Positions 44,463-57,310 of a stretch of 64,000 nt of DNA are shown piece by piece. The notes below the pieces were generated by a model. It had not been told where the DNA came from. It did no database searches and saw only the letters and a list, made by a program, of their open reading frames with translations. The translations under genes were made by a program, and so were the position numbers. The DNA is from Rutidosis leptorrhynchoides (Eukaryota > Streptophyta > Magnoliopsida > Asterales > Asteraceae): contig NC_092338.1 in assembly GCF_046630445.1 (NCBI RefSeq), forward strand, positions 223,273,501 to 223,337,500, written 5' to 3'. The stretch's first letter is position 1. Each line of letters starts with the position of its first letter.

Positions 44463-47400
44463 TGTAGTGACCCGAACTTTTCCATGTTTATATATATTAA
44501 ATGAAATTGATATTTACATGATTAAGTGTTTCCAACATTTTAAGCAATCAAACTTATTAAGACTTGATTAATTGGAATAGGTTTCATATAGACAAATGAC
44601 CACCCAAGTTGACCGGTGATTCACGAACGTTAAAACTTGTAAAAACTATACGATGACATATATATGGTTATATATATAGTTAACATGATTTTATTATAAG
44701 TATGTATCTCATTAGGTATTTTAACAATGAGTTATATACATAAAAATGAGACTATTAAATTAAGAAACTCGAAAACGATATATATAACGATTATCGTTAT
44801 AACGTCTTACTAGGTACATATGAATCATATTAAGATATTGATACACTTGGTTAATTATGTTAAATGATAAGTAAATATATCATTAAGTGTATTAACAATG
44901 AACTACATATGTAAAAATAAGACTACTAACTTAATGATTTTGAAACGAGACATATATGTAACGATTATCGTTGTAACGACATTTAATGTATATAGATCAT
45001 ATTAAGAGATATTCGTACATCATAATATCATGATAATATAATAATTTAAAATCTCATTTGATATTATAAACATTGGGTTAACAACATTTAACAAGATCAT
45101 TAACCTAAAGGTTTCAAAACAACATTTACATGTAACGACTAACGATGACTTAACGACTCAGTTAAAATGTATATACATGTAGTGTTTTAATACGTATTCA
45201 TACACTTTTGAAAGACTTCAAGACACTTATCAAAATACTTCTACTTAACAAAAATTCTTGCAATTACATCCTCGTTCAGTTTCATCAACAAATCTACTCG
45301 TATGCACCCGTATTCGTACTCGTACAATACACTGCTTATAGATGTATGTACTATTGGTATATACACTCCAATGATCAGCTCTTAGCAGCCCATGTGAGTC
45401 ACCTAACATATGTGGGAACCATCATTTGGAAACTAGGATGAAATATCTCATAAAATTACAAAAATATGAGTAATCATTCATGACTTATTTACATGAAAAC
45501 AAAATTACATATCCTTTATATCTAATTCATACACCAACGACCAAAAACACCTACAAACACTTTCATTCTTAAATTTTATTCATCTAATTGATCTCTCTCA
45601 AGTTCTATCTTCAAGTTCTAAGTGTTCTTCATAAATTTCAAAAGTTCTAGTTTCATAAAATCAAGAATACTTCCAAGATTGCAAGTTTACTTCCAAGTTT
45701 TCTAAATCCATTCCAAGTAATCATCCAAGATCAAGAAACTTTTGTTATTTACAGTAGGTTATCTTTCTAATACAAGGTAATAATCATATTCAAACTTTAA
45801 TTCAATTTCTATAACTATAACAATCTTATTTCGAGTGGAAATCTTACTTGAAATTGTTTTCGTGTCATGATTCTGCTTCAAGAACTTTCAAGCCATCCAA
45901 GGATCCTTTGAAGCTAGATCCATTTTTCTCATTTCTAGTAGGTTTATCTAAGGAACTTGAGGTATTAATGATGTTCATAACATCATTCGATTCATACATA
46001 AAAAGCTGTCTTATTCAACGTTATAAACATGTAATCACTAGAACATAGTTTAGTTAATTCTAAACTTGTTCGCAAATAAAGTTAATCCTTCTAACTAGAC
46101 TTTTAAAATCAACTAAACACATGTTCTATATCTATATGATATGCTAACTTAATGATTTAAAACCTGGAAACACGATAAACACCATAAAATTGGATATACG
46201 CCGTCGTAGTAAAACCGGGGGCTGTTTTGGTTGGGATAATTAAAAGCTAAGAAGAACTTTGATTTAAAATCTATAATTCTGGAAAAATTATTTTTCTTAT
46301 GAACATGAAACTATATCCAAAAATCATGGTTAAACTCAAAGTGAAAGTATGTTTTTCAAAATGGTCATCAAGATGTCGTTCTTTCGACGGAAATGACTAC
46401 CTCTTTCAAAAACGACTTGTAACTTGTATTTCTGACTATAAACTTATACTTTTTCTATTTAGATTCATAAAGTTAAGTTCAATATGAAACCGTGACCACT
46501 GGAATCACTCAAAACGGATTAGAAACGAAGAAATGACGAGTAAAACAAGATTGATAAAAACTACTCATTTTACCTACGTGAAAGTTAGTAATAAATCTAT
46601 TCCAACCATAACCGAATCAACTTATATTGTATATTATGTAATCTTGAGATACCATAGACACATATACAATGTTTCGACCTATCTTGTCGACCCATCTATA
46701 TATATATTGCGGAACAACCATAGACACTCTATATGTGAATGTTGGAGTTAGCTATACAGGGTTGAGGTTGATTCCAAAATATATATATAGTTTGAGTTGT
46801 GATCAATACTGAGATACGTATACACTGGGTCGTGGATTGATTCAAGATAATATTTATCGATTTATTTCTGTACATCTAATTGTGGACAACTAGTTGTAGG
46901 TTACTAACGAGGACAGCTGACTTAATAAACTTAAAACATCAAAATGTATTAAAAGTATTGTAAATATATTTTGAACATACTTTGATATATATGTATATAT
47001 TGTTATAGGTTCGTGAATCAACCAGGGCCAAGTCTTACTTTCCGACGAAGTAAAAATCTGTGAAAGTGAGTTATAGTCCCACTTTTAAAATCTAATATTT
47101 TTGGGATCAGAATACATGCAGGTTTTATAAATGATTTACAAAATAGACACAAGTACGTGAAACTACATTCTATGGTTGAATTATCGAAATCGAATATGCC
47201 CCTTTTTATTAAGTCTGGTAATCTAAGAATTAGGGAACAGACACCCTAATTGACGCGAATCCTAAAGATAGATCTATTGGGCCTAACAAACCCCATCCAA
47301 AGTACCGGATGCTTTAGTACTTCAAAATTTATATCATATCCGAAGGGGGTCCCGGAATGATGGGGATATTCTTATATGCATCTTGTTAATGTCGGTTACC

Positions 47401-50400
47401 AGGTGTTCACCATATGAATGATTTTTATCTCTATGTATGGGATGTGTATTGAAATATGAAATCTTGTGGTCTATTGTTACGATTTGATATATATAGGTTA
47501 AACCTATAACTCACCAACATTTTTGTTGACGTTTAAAGCATGTTTATTCTCAGGTGAATACTAAGAGCTTTCGCTGTTGCATACTAAAATAAGGACAAGA
47601 TTTGGAGTCCATGTTTGTATGATATTGTGTAAAAACTGCATTCAAGAAACTGATTTCGATGTAACATATTTGTATTATAAACCATTATGTAATGGTCGTG
47701 TGTAAACAGGATATTTTAGATTATCATTATTTGATAATCTACGTAAAGCTTTTTAAACCTTTATTTATGAAATAAAGGTTATGGTTTGTTTTAAAAATGA
47801 ATGCAGTCTTTGAAAAAACGTCTCATATAGAGGTCAATGAAATGTCCCGTTCTTATTGATTAAAAACGTTCCATATTAATTGATTTCGTTGCGAGGTTTT
47901 GACCTCTATATGAGACGTTTTTTTCAAAGACTGCATTCATTTTTAAAACAAACCATAACCTTTATTTCATAAATAAAGGTTTAAAAAGCTTTACGTAGAT
48001 TATCAAATAATGATAATCTAAAATATCCTGTTTACACACGACCATTACATAATGGTTTACAATACAAATATATTACATCGAAATCAGTTTCTTGAATGCA
48101 GTTTTTACACAATATCATACAAACACGGACTCCAAATCTTGTCATTATTTTAGTATGCAACAGCGGAAGCTCTTAGTATTCACCTGAGAATAAACATGCT
48201 TTAAACGTCAACAAAAATGTTGGTGAGTTATAGGTTTAACCTATATATATCAAATCGTAACAATAGACCACAAGATTTCATATTTCAATACACATCCCAT
48301 ACATAGAGATAAAAATCATTCATAACGTGAACACCTGGTAACCGACATTAACAAGATGCATATATAAGAATATCCCCATTATTCCGGGACACCCTTCGGA
48401 TATGATATAAATTTTGAAGTAAAGCATCCGGTACTTTGGATGGGGTTTGTTAGGCCCAATAGATCTATCTTTAGGATTCGCGTCAATAAGGGTGTCTGTT
48501 TCCTAATTCTTAGATTACCAGACTTAATAAAAAGGGGCATATTCGATTTCGATAATTTAACCATAGAATGTAGTTTCACGTACTTGTGTCTATTTTGTAA
48601 ATCATTTATAAAACCTGCATGTATTCTCATCCCAAAAATATTAGATTTTAAAAGTGGGACTATAACTCACTTTCACAGATTTTTACTTCGCCGGGAAATA
48701 AGACTTGGCCACTGGTTAATTCACGAACCTATAACAATATATACATATATATCAAAGTATGTTCAAAATATATTTACAATACTTTTAATATATTTTGATG
48801 TTTTAAGTTTATTAAGTCAGCTGTCCTCGTTAGTAACCTACAACTAGTTGTTCAATGTTAGATGTACAGAAAAAAATTGATAAATATTATCTTGAATCAA
48901 TCCACGACCCAGTGTATACGTATCTCAGTATTGATTACAACTCAAACTATATATATTTTGGAATCAACCTCAACCCTGTATAGCTAACTCAAACATTCAC
49001 ATATAGAGTGTCTATGGTTGTTCCGAAATATATATAGATGTGTCGACATGATAGGTCGAAACATTGTATACGTGTCTATGGTATCTCAAGATTACATAAT
49101 ATACAATACAAGTTTATTAAGTTATGGTTGGAATAGATTTGTTACCAATTTTCACGTTGCTACAACAAGAAAAATTATCCAATTTTGTTTTACCCATAAC
49201 TTCTTCATTTTAAATCCGTTTTGAGTGAATAAAATTGATATGGTTTCATATTGAACTCTATTTTATGAATCTAAACAGAAAAAGTATAGGTTTATAGTCG
49301 GAAATATAAGTTACAAGTCGTTTTTGTAAAGGTAGTCATTTCAGTCGAAAGAACGACGTCTAGATGACCATTTTAGAAAACATACTTCCACTTTGAGTTT
49401 AACCATGATTTTTGGATATAGTTTCATGTTCATAAGAAAAATCATTTTCCCAGAAGAACAACTTTTAAATCAAATTTTATCATAGTTTTTAATTAACTAA
49501 CCCAAAACAGGCCGCGGTGTTAGTACGACGGCGTAAATCCGGTTTTACGGTGTTTTCCGTGTTTCCAGGTTTTAAATCATTAAGTTAGCATATCATATAG
49601 ATATAGAACATGTGTTTAGTTGATTTTAAAAGTCAAGTTAGAAGGATTAACTTTTGTTTGCGAACAAGTTTAGAATTAACTAAACTATGTTCTAGTGATT
49701 ACAAGTTTAAACCTTCGAATAAGATAGCTTTATATGTATGAATCGAATGATGTTGTGAACATCATTACTACCTTAAGTTCCTTGGATAAACCTACTGGAA
49801 AAGATAAAAATGGATCTAGCTTTAACGGATCCTTGGATGGCTCGAAGTTCTTGAAGCAGAATCATGACACGAAAACAAGTTCAAGTAAGATCATCACTTG
49901 AAATAAGATTGTTATAGTTATAGAAATTGAACCAAAGTTTGAATATGATTATTACCTTGTATTAGAATGATAACCTACTGTAAGAAACAAAGATTTCTTG
50001 AGGTTGGATGATCACCTTACAAGATTGGAAGTGAGCTAGCAAACTTGAAAGTATTCTTGATTTTATGAAACTAGAACTTTTGGAATTTATAAAGAACACT
50101 TAGAACTTGAAGATAGAACTTGAGAGAGATCAATTAGATGAAGAAAATTGAAGAATGAAAGTGTTTGTAGGTGTTTTTGGTCATTGGTGTATGGATTAGA
50201 TATAAAAGATATGTAATTTTGTTTTCATGTAAATAAGTCATGAATGATTACTCATATTTTTGTAATTTTATGAGATATTTCATGCTAGTTGCCAAATGAT
50301 AGTTCCCACATGTGTTAGGTGACTCACATGGGCTGCTAAGAGCTGATCATTGGAGTGTATATACCAATAGTACATACATCTAAAAGCTGTGTATTGTACG

Positions 50401-51158
50401 AGTACGAATACGGGTGCATACGAGTAGAATTGTTGATGAAACTGAACGAGGATGTAATTGTAAGCATTTTTGTTAAGTACAAGTATTTTGATAAGTGTCT
50501 TGAAGTCTTTCAAAAGTGTATGAATACATATTAAAATACTACATGTATATACATTTTAACTGAGTCGTTAAGTCATCGTTAGTCGTTACATGTAAGTGTT
50601 GTTTTGAAACCTTTAGGTTAACGATCTTGTTAAGTGTTGTTAACCCAATATTTATAATATCAAATGAGATTTTAAATTATTATATTATCATGATATTATG
50701 ATGTATAAATATCTCTTAATATGATATATATACATTAAATGTCGTTACAACGATAATCGTTACATATATGTCTCGTTTCAAAATCATTAAGTTAGTAGTC
50801 TTGTTTTTACATATGTAGTTCATTGTTGATATACTTAATGATATGTTTACTTATCATAATATCATGTTAACTATATATATATATCCATATATATGTCATC
50901 ATATAGTTTTTACAAGTTTTAACGTTCGTGAATCACCGGTCAACTTGGGTGGTCAATTGTCTATATGAAACCTATTTCAATTAATCAAGTCTTAACAAGT
51001 TTGATTGCTTAACATGTTGGAAACACTTAATCATGTAAAATAACAATTTCGTTTAATATATATATAAACATGGAAAAGTTCGGGTCACTACAGTCAAAAC
51101 CTCGCAACGAAATCAATTAATATGGAACGTTTTTAATCAATAAGAACGGGACATTTCA
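44463..51158 (+). repeat. Tekay 3' LTR, interrupted (44463-47837 and 51098-51158)
   Basis: Matches the 5' LTR end to end once 47838-51097 is removed (3436 bp). The last 61 bp, ending GGGACATTTCA, lie right of the nested LTR. Confidence 0.92.
47838..51092 (-). mobile_element. Inverted solo LTR inside the Tekay 3' LTR (3255 bp)
   Basis: The plus strand reads TGAAATGTCCCG...CGGGTCACTACA, the reverse complement of the Tekay LTR, with a perfect duplication GTCAA at 47833-47837 and 51093-51097. It is more diverged from both Tekay LTRs than they are from each other, so it came from another copy. No internal sequence remains. Confidence 0.95.
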
Positions 51159-51173
51159 GCCCCTGCCACCAAA

Positions 51174-54100
51174 CCACAAATTTACACGAAGTATCATCAC
51201 CGACACCAGAACCATTCATAAAATTTACGAATTTCTCCGGAACCCTAAACACTAGACCCGAAACCATAAATTTTAACACTAAACCATAATCTATATACCT
51301 GATACCCTCAACCTTAAAACCCTCAACCATTAAGCCTAAAATTCAATTCATGCAAGATGATGTTGATGCACCATTCTTATCCAAACCACCAACACATTGG
51401 GCGTTTCAAGTTTCCATCTACCTCTCGAAATAATTTAAGGATCAGGTCCCTCCAATGTGATTCAAGTTTTTTCTAGAAAGTGTGCGCGTGATAAATGATC
51501 GCAAATGTGGTTAATACCATTGATGCCGAATACTTGCCTAAAAAGGAAACAAGTTAAATTCACTAATAATTATGGTTATTATTATTAACCAAATAGAAAT
51601 TACGGAGTAATTCCTTTAATTGTGGGATATGTCATGTGCTTATTGATAAGCTTATCAAAAAAATTTCAACCTTTTATTTTTGTTTAGTTAAAAATTTTGA
51701 AGGTGAATTTTTTTTCCCCGCCACACCTACTTTTTCAAATTATTTTAACTATCAATTTCTTAAAACCACTATTAAGATTAAGATTAAGATTAAGATATCC
51801 ATAAAAGTAAAAGATCAAATTGATAAAAACCGATCATCTTAATAATTACAAATACTACCCTAATCATCTCACCCTCCATTTGACTTATTTCAGTTTGTTA
51901 GGGTTCCTTAAAAAATAAAACACCACCGCTCCGCAAGAAAATCCTCCCAAAAATCGAACTCACGATGCCGATTCATCTCCCATTTTTGATTCCAAAAACC
52001 CTAAGAAACTAAGAAATCAGTCAAAGAATACAGTCGTCCACTTAATGGAAACCATTACAATCGACTAATTCGGTCTCATGTGATTAGAGATCTACATGTT
52101 CAATCGATAAAACAGAAAAATCGCAGTCCGTAATTGTTCCGATTGGATGAATGACGTTACCTTTGGTGCTCATAGTATGCGATTGTTCTACTATCTAATG
52201 TTCGTTATGTTGTTATTTGCAACTACTAATTATTTAGTGTGTGGCATTTCGGATGCGTTATCAAGACATCAGGGATGCGTATTCCGTGCTATCATGAACG
52301 GCCAGTAGCCTAGTAGGTATGTACAACCATTGATTTTTTTAATTAACAGTTATGACCAATGAGTTTCTGTTTATTGCATATCTTTTGTTTGATGAAATGC
52401 TTGAGTGAGTTGATTTTTTTTTTTTCCTTTGGTGCTGGTATCTTGATGTCAAAATGTATTTTAGATGTATTTGGTGGTGCACATTTCAAGTGCATATAAG
52501 TGTACAACTTATTTTGTTTTAGGGAATGTAAATGGATTCATAGTGGTGTAACAGACACTAGGTTCTATTACTTTTACTAATGGGTTTTGTTTTAGTGTTA
52601 AAAGTCAAATTAGAAGTTTGCTATAATCTGCAACTAGCTAATGTTGTTACCTCTTTATTTTTTTACTGTATACCATAATGTTGTTACTCTTTGAGTTAAA
52701 TCTATACTAGCACATCATATTAGTCTAGACTAGCCTAATGGCAATTAGAAAACTTCGAAAGAGTTTGTCTCAAAGTAATGACATCGCCACGATGTAATTC
52801 GAAACGATGTTGTTGTCAACACATTACTGGTATCTTAGAGGCAAATGACATTTAGAAACATGTTAAAATGAAGAAATCGTTCGGCCAGCACCCCTGCTCA
52901 TCATTCATCCTTTTCCGTTGGCACGTCTGCATCTGATGCATCTTTGCCAAAATCGAGCCGCATGTGTATCGAGGTAATGAAAATCTCTTGAACCAATTGT
53001 TGCTCACGTTATGCTATTAATCTTTCTTGTCTATCTATTGCGGTATTGTATGAACAAAAACTTACTGCATCAAGTATTTGAGTATTTGTATGCGATTTAT
53101 GTTGCTTGATCTGATCTTTATCTAATGTTGTTTCATATGCCGCTAGCTTTTAGGAGTTTTTTTATTTGTTTATGCAGTTAACTCAGTTTTTGTGTATAGC
53201 TTACTAGCAATGGCCCCTTGGCTTACGATTTAACTGATTACTAAGATTAAGTTTGTTGATTGCATGGTGCATAACATGTTGATGTTTGGTACTATGGTTA
53301 GTAGGGGAACCATTAGACCTGAAGTATTAGCTCTGTAGGTACTTTCAAATGTTATTTAAGTTTGTTTAGTTGAATGAAAACATGTTTTAGTTAGTAAAAT
53401 TTATATAGTTTGCTGTGATTTGCAGTTATATTTATTTTATTTTTAGGGTATATTGCATCTTTTTATAATTTAGGTTGATTTTTATTTCTGCAAATTTTTT
53501 GCTAGTATCTGGAATATGTGTTTATGAATATAGAGTGTTTAATTAAACCAAATTCTGAAATTTTAATGGTGTTTGAAGCTATTCAAATGTTCTAGTATTC
53601 ATATGTGTCAATTTGTAATTTATTGTTAGTGTCATATAACTATGATTTGGTTAAGTTAATCCACATTGTAATCGGCTCCTAGATGCTTGTATGTACAAAT
53701 TTGTAGACTATTGTTGAAATGAATCGAAATTTGTGTTATAAGTTATTAGTTACAGGTTTGATATGAATTGTATTTAAGAGCTTTAACACGAACTTATTAT
53801 GTCTCTATTGATAAAAACTACTCTGTTTTTGATACTAAGCATGCATATATGATGTTTGAGTTATGTGTTACTTGGATCAGCACTTAGACGATTATAATTC
53901 ACATGATTTTTGAACTCTTATAAGTGTTTGCAAGCAATAAAGCAATCTTAATGTCTTAATAAATGCTTTGATATATTGCATGAAGAGTTGCCTTTCAATT
54001 GACTGGGTTTGTAATTATAATGTTATTAGGTGACTAATGTATGCTTATGGTGTATATAGCTTGTAGAATCATAAGAATATCTAACTTGTATGAAGAGTTG

Positions 54101-54989
54101 CTTATAATTGAGTGGGTTTATAGAATGGGATAAAGATCATGCATGTTCACCATGAGTAACTTCTTTAAATGATGTAGTGATTGTTTATGTTTATGTGCAA
54201 TGTGTAACCCGGAGTAGTGACAAGGATGTTCTTGAGTATGCTTGAAAATTCAAGCATACTCAAGGGTAAGTAACTAATTTAGAAAAAAGAATGGTTTAGG
54301 AGGTCTCATTTTACACATTTTGGGCGACTCTTTATTTATTTGACAAGGATCCTTTTTGCCTATTTATATGCTAGACCTATTTTGCTTTTCACGGGCATTT
54401 AACAATTGGTAAATCCGTAAATGTCATCAGATTGGTGTTAATAAATATTTATAACTTTATGGTGATTGTATTTGGAAAAGAAAGCTTGTACGTTCAGTCC
54501 CAACTGAAGCTTTGAAGGAGCACAATGATATTCTAGATTTGTATTATTGTTGAATGTCGTCTATATACTTCACTACTTAATATCTTGTGATTTAGAACAT
54601 GATATTTATTTTCTTCAAATGTATAGGCAATTTACTAATGTATAAGATAAGATACTAAGGAGTATCTTCTTTAAACGTATTTAAGTTGTGTTGCTGGTTT
54701 GCAGATACTTTAAAAGTTGAAAGTTGCTCATGACTTGCCTAATTGTGACTCATGGCCATAACACATGCCAGGTAATTAGTTTTTTTTCCTCTTAAAGCTT
54801 CTGACTTCTTGACATTACTTTCAGACGAGTACAAGTTCCAATATCTATCACAATTTCTCTCAATATAAGCTTTTTCTTTGTGTTTTCTCAGTTGATATTG
54901 ACAATATCACTATATTTGATTGATATGATTCACACCAGGCTAATGCGGGTTCTTTTATTCAGTTTGGCAGGTATACGTATGCAATGTAG
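51174..54989. other. CACTA interior, no confident gene
   Basis: Low-complexity AT-rich sequence. There is a TTAAGA/GATTAA repeat at about 51772-51797. Possible exon-like islands are 52865-52974 (Ser-rich reading ending in GAG before GTAATG) and 54700-54771 (ending CCAG before GTAATT), but no domain supports them. Confidence 0.35.
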
Positions 54990-55109
54990 CGCAGACTCAC
55001 AAAAGCCTGTTCTCACTTAATTGCCGACACCCTACTAGAAGCAGCCTCAACGCGAACACTATCACCACCTACAGCTGCTACCGAACCGCCAGAAAATATG
55101 GCAGAATAA
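54990..55109 (+). CDS. Possible terminal exon of a CACTA-borne gene
   Basis: After a candidate acceptor (GCAATGTAG at 54981-54989), 39 codons read RRLTKACSHLIADTLLEAAS then a Thr/Pro/Ala-rich end NMAE and two TAA stops. It is better organised than its surroundings and is near the right CACTA end, where the last exons of element genes often lie. There is no homology claim; it may be chance. Confidence 0.2.
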   Translation, partial: RRLTKACSHLIADTLLEAASTRTLSPPTAATEPPENMAE

Positions 55110-55486
55110 TAATCAGTTGTCAAATTGTATTCGATGTTTTTATAAGTTGGATTATTTATGAATTTTTTATGTGTAGTGTTTATGAGAATAATTTATTGAA
55201 ATATAATTATATTTTTTTTTCATATTTGATTTTTAGTACAAATTATTATTTGGGTGTCTATAATCATATTAAATAAAAAAATGAAATCGATAAAACCGCC
55301 CAAAATCTGAAAACCAAATTTGATTCGGAAATTCGAACCGGACCCGAATATCTGATCTGGATCTGATTATCCAGTCGGGCTTGAATATACGGACCGGATC
55401 CGAATACCAGAATCCGAACTGGAACCAAATATCCTAACCGGATCCAAATATCGATTCAAAACTGATCCGGAACTATTATGACTTGT

Positions 55487-56062
55487 TAGGACGCTTTACA
55501 GTATTTATATTAGGACTTTTTTAGTGGTACTAACATTAAAAATCATTATATTAGGAACCTTTTATTTGATACTAAAGTAACATTTGTGCATATTATAACC
55601 TTTTTTCTTGGTACTAAACAAGAATATCGATACATTAGGACCCTCTTTATTGGCACTAATGTAGTATTGTTTTTATAATAGGACTCTTATTTGGGTACTA
55701 ACATAATAATGAGACCATTTTTGTTAGTCCTTAAGAAATATAAAACTTAAATAGGACCTCTTTGTTGGTACTAATGTGAATATTTTTTTACTTTTGGGAC
55801 CCTTTTATATGTCTCAATCTAACTAGAAGTCACTCGATATGTACTTGTAAGGACTTTTCTATGTGGTCGTTAATTATATTATAGGACCTGATAATTGGTT
55901 TCATAATCTTATTACCTTTTAGGACACTTTTTTGCATCTATAATTTATACCACCGCCTTAGTTGGTACACATCTCCTGTTGGTCCTATCAGGCCAAAAGG
56001 TCCTATAAAGTGACATTATAGGACCAATTTGGGTGTCCTATATGTACAATTTTGTTGTAGTG
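55487..56062 (-). repeat. CACTA right end with subterminal repeats
   Basis: Repeated TTAGGACC/TATAGGACC and GGTACTAA units approach the terminus TTTTGTTGTAGTG. The inverse of the terminus matches the left end CACTACAACAAAA. The stretch just before it (55300-55460) has tandem-like CGGACCGGATCCGAATA units. Confidence 0.8.
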
Positions 56063-56327
56063 TCTGGATCCGTTGAAATTTTTAGAGAATATCTTGCTCC
56101 GAAGTCATGTTAAAATTTTGCGGAAAATTTTTCCCTATCAACTTGCAAACTTAGAAATTCCAAAATATCATCATAAATATCTCCGACATTTCTGAAGATA
56201 TTTTCATAAATATCCTCGTCCGAAATTATATACCTCTTCGTGGTATCTGTAATACATTACATTGGAAACTTCTGTAAAATCTAAATATAAACTATGAATG
56301 AATTCTGAAGTAGTGTTGGGAACTGAA

Positions 56328-56388
56328 GCATGAGTTATTATAATATAATGACACTTGATCAACGTGATTATATTACAGTAAGTCATGC
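56328..56388. other. 61-bp near-perfect palindrome, second copy
   Basis: GCATGAGTTATTATAATATAA to TTATATTACAGTAAGTCATGC-type arms surround TTGATCAA, with the same length as the copy at 15001-15061. Substitutions between copies fall on both arms, and the fold is kept. Confidence 0.75.
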
Positions 56389-56709
56389 TGAGTTTCTAAT
56401 GGAACATGATGATTCACAGACCCTACCATCATCATGAGCCATGTTACATAACTTTTTCATTCTGCTTAATCTCAGAACGTAACAAGAAGTTATATTCTTG
56501 ATAGTTCCATTCTTAGTGATTCTGGTAATTTAACCAATCAAATCGTGAAAATACGTTCCTTCATGCTTAGAACGTTATAATCATTCGAAACCCTATACCT
56601 ACGAGTTCTGGACCATTATTCGCTTGACTTGAAGTCGGGAAGAGAAAAACAAGAGCATGGAGCTCCGAAACATAACAAGAAATATAAAGCCAATCACAAA
56701 ACACAGAAA

Positions 56710-56883
56710 TTACAAACCGTGGATATCAGTGCGTATAGCAATATAAAGACACGAGAGAATTATAAATACAATAATCCCTAGAGCATAATAGAAATAAACA
56801 GATTCTCCAGGTGGGAGTTGGAAAAGAAGAACGATCATTGCAATAGTTAGAATAAGAACAAGGATCAGAATTGGGTTAAGCAT
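56710..56883 (-). CDS. Antisense small membrane protein, second copy (57 aa)
   Basis: ATG at 56883, TAA at 56710-56712. It begins MLNPILILVLILTIAMIVLL, then QLPPGESVYFYYALG, and ends with LYIAIRTDIHGL. Both hydrophobic segments and the LPPxES loop are kept relative to 14412-14585, and start, stop and length are identical despite about 75 percent nucleotide identity. The rest of the outer element is full of stops and indels, which makes this preservation notable. It is antisense to the element, about 430 bp before the 3' LTR. No signal for a known family. Confidence 0.55.
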   Translation of the reverse strand: MLNPILILVLILTIAMIVLLFQLPPGESVYFYYALGIIVFIILSCLYIAIRTDIHGL

Positions 56884-56936
56884 TTTCACAAATCTTTTGA
56901 ATTTGGAAATTGAGTATAGAAATGGTGAAAACTAAT

Positions 56937-56959
56937 GGAACGGAAGAGCTTAATTTATA
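56937..56959 (-). promoter_or_regulatory. TATA box of the antisense module, second copy
   Basis: On the minus strand, TATAAATTAAGCTCTTCCGTTCC begins about 77 bp upstream of the ATG. It is the counterpart of 13701-13724. Confidence 0.45.
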
Positions 56960-57274
56960 ATGGGAATATCAGACAGAGTAATCGAGGCAGATCACCGTAT
57001 TTAATTATAGAGATTTTAATTTCCTTATTCGCCGAAGAATCAAATCTTTTAGATTTTGAAGATTTTTTTTTTAAATCTCTTGCATTTCGGAATTCAACCC
57101 TGACTACGTCAAAAGCTAAGGTGAATCTCTATTCAAATCTTTTACGATAGCTTCTCTCATACGCTCCGAGTAATTTAATTATTCTATTCAAATACTTAGA
57201 GATGATAAAACTTTATTTATCAACTCATATTTGTCATGAAAACATACTTACGGTCAACCATGACCATCCGAATC

Positions 57275-57310
57275 AAATTTCGGGACGAAATTTCTTTAAC
57301 TGGTAGGTAC
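57275..57310 (+). other. Hairpin and primer tract before the outer 3' LTR
   Basis: AAATTTC-GGGAC-GAAATTT (57275-57293) followed by CTTTAACTGGTAGGTAC, with one change (CTGG for CGGG) in the tract. Confidence 0.75.

Larger units (their letters stand above)
27363..51158 (+). mobile_element. Tekay-type Ty3/gypsy chromovirus, inactivated, with two nested insertions
   Basis: LTRs begin TGTAGTGACCCGAAC and end AACGGGACATTTCA. The target duplication is GCCCC (27358-27362 and 51159-51163). Own length is about 13.5 kb after removing 33633-40691 and 47838-51097. Order: PBS, acidic ORF, F-box ORF, gag, protease, RT, RNase H, integrase, chromodomain, PPT. LTRs over 3 kb, the PBS and a C-terminal chromodomain fit the Tekay/Del lineage. 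By eye the LTRs differ by a few percent at most. Confidence 0.92.
26189..51165. mobile_element. hAT-like DNA transposon (about 1.18 kb own sequence), split by the Tekay
   Basis: The left end CGGGGGCGGAG starts at 26189. The right end CTGGCTCCGCCCCTG is split: its first part ends at 27362 and the last two bases are at 51164-51165. An 8-bp duplication CCACCAAA, the hAT signature, lies at 26181-26188 and 51166-51173. No transposase frame is present, so it is non-autonomous. Confidence 0.8.

Noticed and set aside
52000-55140. Intron-containing host gene
   Set aside because: Candidate splice sites exist, but the exon islands are short, mutually out of frame as far as I can judge, and carry no domain; kept only as a weak exon call at 54990-55109.
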